A DNA stretch of 6,013 nucleotides, taken from assembly GCA_030593665.1 (NCBI GenBank), contig JAUVGS010000143.1:1-6013 (forward strand), written 5' to 3'. Below the pieces are notes generated by a model. The model saw only the letters and a list, made by a program, of their open reading frames with translations. It was not told the origin of the DNA and ran no database searches. The position numbers and the translations under genes are program-made. Origin of the DNA: Chitinivibrionales bacterium. GTDB lineage: Bacteria > Fibrobacterota > Chitinivibrionia > Chitinivibrionales > JANQEN01. Each line of letters begins with the position of its first letter. The first letter of the stretch is position 1. Shown piece by piece: positions 1 to 5,859 of the stretch.

Positions 1-138
1 GTAAATGCAATCAATGTATTACTAACGATATCTTCAGATATAAATTTCGGTGCAGTATTACTAAACGATGGTGCACAATCTGTTATTACAATTAAAAATA
101 CAGGTGCGTGCAGTGATATTACAGCAACCTTAACGTAA
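1..138 (+). CDS. 3' end of a gene with an ASH/HYDIN-like Ig-fold domain (partial)
   Basis: Frame 1 is open from the window edge to TAA at 136-138, giving 45 residues. They include 'INFGAVLLNDGAQSVITIKN' followed by TG, a pattern typical of ASH/HYDIN-like (choice-of-anchor type) Ig domains, in which an 'xFGxVxxG' strand leads into 'xTIxNTG'. Such domains are common in long secreted or surface proteins of Bacteroidota-like bacteria, so the parent gene is probably an exported multidomain protein, but nothing upstream is visible. The domain stops early: an ASH domain normally continues for several more strands. From 137 the +1 frame continues in matching style (NSGNGIEYSEIMVLS and on) to TAA at 203-205, so a one-base insertion near 136 is possible. 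The gene runs in the same direction as the next one, 125 bp upstream of it. The fold assignment is by motif only. Confidence 0.55.
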   Translation, partial: VNAINVLLTISSDINFGAVLLNDGAQSVITIKNTGACSDITATLT

Positions 139-225
139 TTCCGGGAATGGTATTGAATACAGTGAAATAATGGTTTTATCTACTGTTGGAGATCCAATCG
201 TTTAAGTATGAGGGAGACCTGAGGG

Positions 226-231
226 TATACT
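226..231 (+). promoter_or_regulatory. Possible -10 element upstream of the secreted-protein gene
   Basis: TATACT at 226-231 resembles a -10 hexamer and lies 32 bp before the ATG at 264, followed by a T-rich run (231-237). No good -35 is present: the best upstream candidate, TTTAAG at 201-206, has a 19-bp spacer and a poor match. The upstream gene ends at 138 (or 205), leaving room for an independent promoter. This is a weak call. Confidence 0.25.
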
Positions 232-250
232 TTTTTTAACGCGCAGTTTC

Positions 251-257
251 AGAGGAG
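251..257 (+). promoter_or_regulatory. Ribosome binding site for the 264 start
   Basis: AGAGGAG at 251-257 is a near-consensus Shine-Dalgarno, six bases before ATG 264. It supports this start, which also begins a clean signal peptide. The convergent sensor gene has no comparable site. Confidence 0.7.
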
Positions 258-263
258 AAAACG

Positions 264-1775
264 ATGAACAGATTCGCAGTGGTTATTCTTCTTTCTATCT
301 TTTTTGTTTTTGGGGGATTTAGTGCCGTTGTTACGTATGATGAACATAATACTATTCTTATTGATGGCTGGCCTTTTTTCCCGATTATGCAGTGGCTTCA
401 GACAACGGGGAATATAGAAAAAAATAAAAATCTCGGTATAAACACATTCACCGGCGTATGGGATCAGACAACCGAAAAAGCGCTTGAATACCTTGAAGCA
501 TATAATAAGCACGATGTCTGGGGAATTGTCCATTTTGACAGTAGTGATACTGTTATAAATCATCCGGCTCTTTTAGGATGGATATTTGGCGATGAACCGG
601 ATTTACAGTCAAATGCGACACTTCCCGATACAATACTGAGTGAATATAATCATATTAAAAACCTGGATACGAATCATCTGACTTTTTTAACGGTGACCGG
701 TTCGTTTTATGATAATCTACCGGACTGGATGAATGGTGATGATTCCTATTATTATGGGTATGCTGCGGCAACGGATGTTATCGGTTTTGATAAATATCCG
801 ATTTATGGCTGGTGCAGAAAGGACTGGTTATATTGGGTAGGGGATGCACAGGATACCTTACATTTAAAGTATGCAAAAGGAGAGCATCCGACGTATCAAT
901 GGATAGAATGTATCAAATGCTGCAGCAAATGGTGCGACTATCCTGAGCGGGATAACCTGGGCCCTTTTCCCAATGAGATTCGCTGTGAGGTTTGGTACGC
1001 CATAATCCACGGGGCTAAAGCTATCGGTTACTTTACCCATACCTGGCGGCCGGATGACTGTCAGGATAAAGGAACGCAGTACTACAAAAATTATCAGGTG
1101 ACTCCCGGACAGGAAGCGGAGCTGATTCGGACCAATGGGCAGATTACCGCTTTAACACCGGTTTTGAGTCGACCGAACCTGACTAATGTGACACCTATGA
1201 TTACCTCCGGCGCCGGACGGATTGATGTTATGACAAAGGGGTATAATAATACACTCTATATATTCGCCGTCAATGTACTCCATGTTACAGACAGTAATAC
1301 ACAACTCGTTTCATGTACCGTTCCGGGATTAGGCAGTACCGGGCAGAATGTTAAAGTATACGACGAATCCCGTACTTTGACGCCGGTGGGGGATACCTTT
1401 GTCGATACTTTTACAGAAGAGGAGCCGGTTCATATCTATACTGTTGACGGTATTGTCCCGGTTATCTATACCGTAAATAACTATTCCTTGTCAAGCGATG
1501 CGTATCATCTCTATTCTTCATGGTTGGATAATTCTGCAGGAAGCATTTCGTTCTCGGTTATCGGGCCGAAGGGTGCGCAGATTAAGTTGTCAATTGTTGA
1601 TATATCGGGCAGAGTGATTAAGAATCTTTTTTCCGGTATACTTGCAGTTCCTCGTTATTCGGTTACGTGGAATGGTGTCGCTGAAAAAGGAGGAAAAGTA
1701 AGCCCCGGAATCTATTTTTGCAGATTGCAAAGTAATCGGGTTCAGAAAATTGTAAGGGTAGTAGTATTGAAATAA
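264..1775 (+). CDS. Secreted glycoside-hydrolase-like TIM-barrel protein with T9SS-type C-terminal sorting domain
   Basis: This 503-residue protein is exported. Residues 1-21 form a signal peptide (short basic N-end, hydrophobic run, cleavage likely after FSA). Residues about 25-300 read like a glycoside-hydrolase-type (beta/alpha)8 barrel: an opening 'ILIDGWPFFPIMQW' strand, 'LGINTFTGVWD' (57-67), 'LLGWIFGDEPD' (103-113) with E111 as candidate acid/base, 'VIGFDKYPI' (172-180), and 'CEVWYAIIHGAKAIGYFTH' (241-259). E215 and E242 are candidate second carboxylates; which one, if either, is catalytic cannot be told. Residues about 315-395 look like a beta-sandwich. Residues about 425-503 match a FlgD-like/T9SS type A tail: 'IVDISGRVIKNLFSG', 'SVTWNGV', 'KVSPGIYFCRLQ', ending in VVVLK. 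Seven cysteines cluster at 184-266, including CxxCCxxxC at 216-224. The substrate is unknown. It could instead be an inactive carbohydrate-binding barrel. The start is fixed by the Shine-Dalgarno and signal peptide. It converges on the sensor gene. Confidence 0.85.
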   Translation: MNRFAVVILLSIFFVFGGFSAVVTYDEHNTILIDGWPFFPIMQWLQTTGNIEKNKNLGINTFTGVWDQTTEKALEYLEAYNKHDVWGIVHFDSSDTVINHPALLGWIFGDEPDLQSNATLPDTILSEYNHIKNLDTNHLTFLTVTGSFYDNLPDWMNGDDSYYYGYAAATDVIGFDKYPIYGWCRKDWLYWVGDAQDTLHLKYAKGEHPTYQWIECIKCCSKWCDYPERDNLGPFPNEIRCEVWYAIIHGAKAIGYFTHTWRPDDCQDKGTQYYKNYQVTPGQEAELIRTNGQITALTPVLSRPNLTNVTPMITSGAGRIDVMTKGYNNTLYIFAVNVLHVTDSNTQLVSCTVPGLGSTGQNVKVYDESRTLTPVGDTFVDTFTEEEPVHIYTVDGIVPVIYTVNNYSLSSDAYHLYSSWLDNSAGSISFSVIGPKGAQIKLSIVDISGRVIKNLFSGILAVPRYSVTWNGVAEKGGKVSPGIYFCRLQSNRVQKIVRVVVLK

Positions 1776-1784
1776 TTCGTGTGG

Positions 1785-1811
1785 CATGATCATTCTTGAT
1801 CGTGTATTTTT
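1785..1811 (+). terminator. Rho-independent terminator of the secreted-protein gene
   Basis: CATGATCA (1785-1792), loop TTCT and TGATCGTG (1797-1804) form an eight-pair stem with one G-T wobble. It is followed by TATTTTT (1805-1811), so it works in the plus direction. It starts ten bases after the stop codon. Read on the minus strand it is not followed by a T run, so it is unlikely to be fully bidirectional. Confidence 0.65.
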
Positions 1812-1827
1812 AAACGATGGAACAGAA

Positions 1828-1837
1828 ACTGATCAGT
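1828..1837. repeat. Short palindrome in the convergent intergenic gap
   Basis: ACTGATCAGT is a perfect 10-base palindrome, six bases past the sensor gene's stop on the minus strand, followed in that direction by the mildly T-rich TTCTGTT. It shares the TGATCA core with the terminator stem at 1787-1792. It could be a weak 3' hairpin for the sensor transcript or may be chance. Confidence 0.25.
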
Positions 1838-1842
1838 GACAA

Positions 1843-4800
1843 TTATTTTTCGGGGTTAGGTAAGGTGTTTTTAACATGCATGGTAACAAGGCATACATCG
1901 TCTTCAAGTTCTTCAGCATCGGAAAAGTTCCGGATCTCTTCAAGAACAATTTTCATTAGTCGATCAGGTGAAGTTGGGACGGCTTTCTGAACAAAGCTGA
2001 GAAGGCCCTTTCTGCCATACAGTTTCCCCTCTTTATTTACTGTTTCATAAATACCATCGGTATAAAAAAAGACAATGTCTTCATAAGCAAGGGTGCATTC
2101 ATTCGTTGAAAAATTAAAATCCTCGTGAATTCCTATCGCCGGTTCAGGTTTTGTGCCATTCATTTTTAAGTTTTCAGCGGTTTTATTCTTTTTATTAATA
2201 ATGAAAGGTATCGGATGTCCGGCGTTTGTATAACGGAATTTACCGGAAGATATATCAGCGACACCAAAAAACGCCGTGGCAAAGATACCGGTATAAAACC
2301 GGCCCATGATTGAGTTGAGTCCGTTATTCATTCGCTGCATGAAAAGAGAAGTGTCTGCTGCAATTGGCAAAAGTTCCTCAATTAAACCACGCAGAAAGAA
2401 TGTCAGTAATGAAGCGCGTGCTCCGTGTCCCATAACATCACATATCAATATACCGACTTCGTGGTCGGAAATGGGGAGAATATCAAAAAAGTCACCGGCC
2501 AGTGTTGTCGCAGGCTTATAGTAATGTGCGAACTGAAGCGTACTTTTATTTTTCGGTACATGAAGAGGAAAATGTTTGTAGTGTTTTGCGAGAATGGCGG
2601 ATTGGATTTCACGGGCCATGTTCAGGTCGGTTTCCATGACCTCATTTTTCAGGCGAAGTTCAGTACTTGCCTGGGCAAGCTCATGCTCTACGAGTTTGCG
2701 GTCGGTGATGTCGAATATAATACCAAACGCCGCATAGCATTCTCCCTTTTCATTACGTATGCCAGTGGTTATATCTCTTGCCCATCGCGTTTCACCGGAT
2801 TTGGTTTGAAATCGGAAATCCATCACAAAATTATCAATCAAACCGTTACGTAAGCGTGTTAATACTTCATCACGCGACAGTCCGGATAATGCACCGATTA
2901 TTTCAATTGAGGTAACTATCTTATCCCAGAGGGATAGAGTAAATTCTTCAGGTGTGTATCCGGTAATATCCTTAATGCCTTCACCAAGATAATCATAATT
3001 TTCGGAATTAAAGTTCCGCCGGTAAACAGTTGCTTTCCCCCGCTCAAGCACCTGGTTGACATCAGTATATACTTTATGCCGCTCTTCCTCTTCCTGTTGT
3101 TGTATTAATCGCTGTACCTGATGATTATATGCATAATAAACTACAATTATAAGGATAATTATCCATAGCAGATAAAACCACCAGGTCTGCCAGAATGGCG
3201 GAATAATGGTTATCTTTAACGAGGTGCCTGTCTTATTCCAGATGCCGTCATTATTAGAGGCTATAACCTTTAAACGATACTCTCCCGGCGGCAGGTGGGC
3301 ATAGCTGACATACCGTCTGTTGCTGCCAACATAATTCCACTTTTTTTCGATCCCTTCCATCATGTAGGCATACTGGTTTTTATCAGGGGAAACATAGTGT
3401 AATGCCGCAAATTCAAAGGAAAACACATTGTCAGTATAAGAAAGAACCAGTTCTTTCGTTTCTACAATTGAATGTTCCAGAATGGTGCGTCCATCAATCA
3501 TTTCTCCGATAGGAACAGATTGATTAAACAACTGGAAATCGGTAATAACTACGATTGGGAAATTTTGATTATCCCGGATACTGTCCGGATGGAAAATGTT
3601 AAATCCGTTAATACCGCCAAAAAGCATTTCACCGGTTCCCAGCTTGCAGCCGGTGCCGGTATTAAATTCATTACTCTGCAGCCCATCCTGGACATCGTAA
3701 CTTTTACTGGTGGTTGTTTGAGGATTAAATTTTGCGATGCCATTATTTGTTGTCAACCACAAGTTCCCATGGTCATCTTCCAGGATATCATATATAATAT
3801 TATCCAGCAGTCCGTCCTTTTTAGAGTAACTGGTAAAAACGCCGGCATCCCGGTCAAATTTGTTAAGTCCGCCATAGACAGTCCCAATCCACAGGGTACC
3901 GTTTTTGTCTTCATAAATAGACAATATAAAGTTGTCGCTTATGCTGCCGGCATCTGAAGAGTCATATTGATATCGGATAAATTGTTCAGTCTCTTGATTA
4001 AACTTATTAAGTCCTCCGCCAAATGTTCCAATCCATAAGTCATTATATTGATCGATATACAGATAGAAAATTCTATTATTACTTAAGCTTGTTGAATCAA
4101 CAGGATTGTGCAGGTAACGAATAAAGGTACCGGAGATTTTATCGAACTTATTTAAACCACCGCCATTGGTACCTATCCATAAGGTGTTCGGGTGATTGCT
4201 GCAAATGTCTCTGATTTTATTGTCACTCAGACTATGCCGGTTATATGGGTTGTGCTTATAATGGGTGAAACGGCCGTTTTCTCTATTAAATTTATTCAGG
4301 CCGCCGCCATTAGTTCCAATCCAGAAGGCACCGGAACTGTCTTCGGAAATGGCAAAAACCCTGTTATCACTTAAACTGTACTGGTACTGAGAATTATGTT
4401 TGAAGTGGCTGAAGGAACCGTTTTTTCTATCGAATTTATTGAGTCCGCCTCCATCAGTACCTATCCAGATGATACCGGTATTGTCTTCATAAATCGGCCT
4501 GATAAGGTTATGACTCAGACTGTTCGGGTTATTGAGACTATGCTTATAATGAATAAACTTCTGTGATTCCCTGTTGTATATATTCACCCCGCCGGCGTAG
4601 GTACCGAACCATATGCCGCCATTATTGTCTTCATAGATTGACTTAATCCTGTTGTGACTCAGGCTGTAAGGATTATCCGGATTATTATGGTAATTGTAAA
4701 ATCCCTTTTTCCCTCGATGAAAAATGTCAATTCCATGGTCATTGGTTCCTATCCAGAACGTGCCGTATTTATCCTCATAGAGCACGTTTATATGGTTACT

Positions 4801-5628
4801 GCTTATACTATTCGGTTTGAACGGATTATGTTTATACCGAATAAATTGATCCGTTTCATAATCATACTGATTCAATCCACCATCCTCTGTTCCAATCCAG
4901 AGATTACCGGACCGGTCTTCATATAGGCATAAAACCAGATCACTACTGATACTGAAATGATCTTCCGGATCATGCTTATAATGAACAAAACGTTCTTTTT
5001 TCCGTTTAAATCTGTTAAGTCCTCCACCGTAAGTGCCAATCCACAATGTTCCGAATTTGTCTTCAAGCACAGCTCTGATATCATTGTGGCTTATACTGTT
5101 TGGATTGTCGGGAAACCTCTGATAACAGGTGAATTTCTTTTTTCCCCGATCATATTTGTTCAGTCCAAATTCAGTTCCGATCCAGAGCATTCCTTTCTGA
5201 TCTTCACAAAACGCGAAGATTCTATTATTGTTAATACTGTTCAAATCCTCAGGATCATTTAAATACCGGGTGAAAATCTCTTTTTCGTGATCAAAGCTGT
5301 TTAATCCATTTTCAGTACCTATCCATAATATGCCGGAATGATCTTTATAAATTAATCGAATCCAGGCGTTACTCAAACTATTTGGATTGCCTTCCTCCGG
5401 ATGAAAAGTGGTAATCGTATATCCGTCGTATTTATTTATTCCAGCCTCTGTGGCAATCCATATAAATCCGTAATTATCCTGCATAATACTATACCCGGAG
5501 TTCTGGGAAAGCCCGTCCTCTATTGAAAGGTGACTAAATCGTATTTCAGTTCCCTGTGCATGCGGGGAAGTATAGAGGAGTGAAATGAGCACTATACAGA
5601 ATAAAGGAAGTAATTTTTTTGAAATCAT
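1843..5628 (-). CDS. Membrane sensor: Reg_prop beta-propellers, Y_Y_Y, TM, PAS and SpoIIE/PP2C serine phosphatase
   Basis: A 1261-residue one-gene signalling protein. Residues 1-25 are a signal peptide (cleavage likely after PHAQ). Residues about 30-690 carry 14 Reg_prop motifs of the LWIGTxGGGLNKFD type, with anchor aromatics at 57, 102, 149, 196, 244, 292, 340, 388, 436, 484, 532, 580, 624 and 670 (the last as 'MLFGGINGFNIF'). Fourteen fits two seven-bladed propellers. A Y_Y_Y domain spans about 745-808 ('HLPPGEYRLKVIASNNDG'), then a membrane helix at about 812-834, a charged linker, a PAS_3-like domain at about 862-977 ending in 'DITDRK', a helical linker ('MAREIQSAIL'), and a SpoIIE/RsbU PP2C domain at about 1011-1252. 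Likely metal-binding acidic residues are D1046/D1049 (AGDFFD), D1064 (DVMGHG), D1191 (YTDG) and D1243/D1244 (EDD). The propellers should lie outside the inner membrane and the phosphatase in the cytoplasm, probably dephosphorylating an anti-sigma-antagonist (STAS) protein; no partner is in the window. There is no histidine kinase or receiver domain. The start is chosen from the signal peptide; there is no Shine-Dalgarno. Confidence 0.93.
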   Translation of the reverse strand: MISKKLLPLFCIVLISLLYTSPHAQGTEIRFSHLSIEDGLSQNSGYSIMQDNYGFIWIATEAGINKYDGYTITTFHPEEGNPNSLSNAWIRLIYKDHSGILWIGTENGLNSFDHEKEIFTRYLNDPEDLNSINNNRIFAFCEDQKGMLWIGTEFGLNKYDRGKKKFTCYQRFPDNPNSISHNDIRAVLEDKFGTLWIGTYGGGLNRFKRKKERFVHYKHDPEDHFSISSDLVLCLYEDRSGNLWIGTEDGGLNQYDYETDQFIRYKHNPFKPNSISSNHINVLYEDKYGTFWIGTNDHGIDIFHRGKKGFYNYHNNPDNPYSLSHNRIKSIYEDNNGGIWFGTYAGGVNIYNRESQKFIHYKHSLNNPNSLSHNLIRPIYEDNTGIIWIGTDGGGLNKFDRKNGSFSHFKHNSQYQYSLSDNRVFAISEDSSGAFWIGTNGGGLNKFNRENGRFTHYKHNPYNRHSLSDNKIRDICSNHPNTLWIGTNGGGLNKFDKISGTFIRYLHNPVDSTSLSNNRIFYLYIDQYNDLWIGTFGGGLNKFNQETEQFIRYQYDSSDAGSISDNFILSIYEDKNGTLWIGTVYGGLNKFDRDAGVFTSYSKKDGLLDNIIYDILEDDHGNLWLTTNNGIAKFNPQTTTSKSYDVQDGLQSNEFNTGTGCKLGTGEMLFGGINGFNIFHPDSIRDNQNFPIVVITDFQLFNQSVPIGEMIDGRTILEHSIVETKELVLSYTDNVFSFEFAALHYVSPDKNQYAYMMEGIEKKWNYVGSNRRYVSYAHLPPGEYRLKVIASNNDGIWNKTGTSLKITIIPPFWQTWWFYLLWIIILIIVVYYAYNHQVQRLIQQQEEEERHKVYTDVNQVLERGKATVYRRNFNSENYDYLGEGIKDITGYTPEEFTLSLWDKIVTSIEIIGALSGLSRDEVLTRLRNGLIDNFVMDFRFQTKSGETRWARDITTGIRNEKGECYAAFGIIFDITDRKLVEHELAQASTELRLKNEVMETDLNMAREIQSAILAKHYKHFPLHVPKNKSTLQFAHYYKPATTLAGDFFDILPISDHEVGILICDVMGHGARASLLTFFLRGLIEELLPIAADTSLFMQRMNNGLNSIMGRFYTGIFATAFFGVADISSGKFRYTNAGHPIPFIINKKNKTAENLKMNGTKPEPAIGIHEDFNFSTNECTLAYEDIVFFYTDGIYETVNKEGKLYGRKGLLSFVQKAVPTSPDRLMKIVLEEIRNFSDAEELEDDVCLVTMHVKNTLPNPEK
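3889..5043 (-). repeat. Tandem 144-bp coding repeats (propeller blades)
   Basis: Nine successive blade-anchor tryptophans (residues 196 to 580 of the sensor) are spaced exactly 48 residues apart, giving eight 144-bp periods. Each period follows a pattern like N-P-N-S-(I/L)-S-x-N, then Y-E-D-x-x-G-x-(L/I)-W-I-G-T-x-G-G-G-L-N-K-F, then F-x-x-Y-K-H. Outer blades are less regular (spacings 45, 47, 47 at the N-end; 44, 46 at the C-end). Synonymous positions differ between copies, so the duplications are not very recent or have been diversified. Confidence 0.85.
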
Positions 5629-5635
5629 TTTTATT

Positions 5636-5663
5636 ATTATAGTGTGATAAATAAAAATTACAG
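5636..5663 (-). promoter_or_regulatory. Candidate sensor promoter, possibly giving a leaderless transcript
   Basis: On the minus strand a perfect TATAAT (5636-5641) ends seven bases before the ATG at 5628-5626. Sixteen bases further upstream is CTGTAA (5658-5663), a half match to a -35. A start about seven bases after the -10 would fall at or beside the A of the ATG, so the message would have almost no leader. This agrees with the lack of a Shine-Dalgarno. The region is AT-rich, so a chance TATAAT is possible, and a Bacteroidota-type promoter elsewhere upstream is an alternative. Confidence 0.35.
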
Positions 5664-5664
5664 C

Positions 5665-5694
5665 TCGATTAATCTCTGTAAAAATCGATTTAAT
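5665..5694. repeat. Direct repeat TCGATT(T)AAT, 20-bp phased, upstream of the sensor promoter
   Basis: TCGATTAAT (5665-5673) and TCGATTTAAT (5685-5694) start exactly 20 bp apart, about two helical turns, just upstream of the candidate -35 for the minus-strand sensor gene. The second copy sits in the palindrome AAATCGATTT (5682-5691). The placement fits an activator site, but no regulator is known and AT-rich sequence makes chance matches likely. Confidence 0.3.
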
Positions 5695-5840
5695 ATATAG
5701 TTATAGTATTTCATTGATTATACACCTAATTTTAATAGATTACAATTGAAAAGCGGAAAACAGGCAGATTTATGGTAATTGATAGTTGCATTATGATTGA
5801 ACAGAGGTGTCTTGGATTTAAGGGTTGGATTGCAGGTAAC

Positions 5841-5859
5841 TGAAAAATTTAATTTTTCA
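5841..5859. repeat. Perfect 19-base AT-rich palindrome
   Basis: TGAAAAATT-T-AATTTTTCA has nine-base perfect arms around one central T. With no real loop it is more like a protein-binding dyad than an RNA hairpin, and it lacks a following T run in either direction. It overlaps the stop codon (5849-5851) of the edge open frame and marks the left end of the repeat-rich block. Confidence 0.55.

Noticed and set aside
1..29. Sensor or enzyme lipoprotein signal (C11 in the sensor) considered as a lipobox; residues refer to the sensor start, not this coordinate
   Set aside because: The residues before C11 (PLF) do not fit a lipobox and a better signal peptidase I site (PHAQ) follows, so the protein is not called a lipoprotein.
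249..563. 104-residue minus-strand open frame opposite the start of the secreted-protein gene
   Set aside because: It lies antisense to a gene with a signal peptide and Shine-Dalgarno, has no recognisable domain and is best explained as an antisense shadow.
1590..1793. 67-residue minus-strand open frame over the 3' end of the secreted-protein gene
   Set aside because: It is antisense to the T9SS-like tail and starts inside the terminator hairpin; no support for a gene.
2306..2853. Plus-strand open frames opposite the PAS/phosphatase part of the sensor
   Set aside because: They are antisense to well-recognised conserved motifs and have no domain of their own.
3889..5043. Regular repeats considered as a CRISPR array or non-coding satellite
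   Set aside because: The period is 144 bp, in frame, and encodes Reg_prop blade motifs with synonymous variation; there is no short identical repeat with unique spacers.
3472..5262. Several plus-strand open frames opposite the propeller repeats
   Set aside because: They recur with the 144-bp periodicity of the sensor gene and mirror its repeated codons; they are shadows of the repeat, not a gene family.
5772..5843. Plus-strand 23-residue open frame beginning MVIDSCIM
   Set aside because: It is very short, has no convincing Shine-Dalgarno or similarity, and ends inside the palindrome; chance is the simplest explanation.
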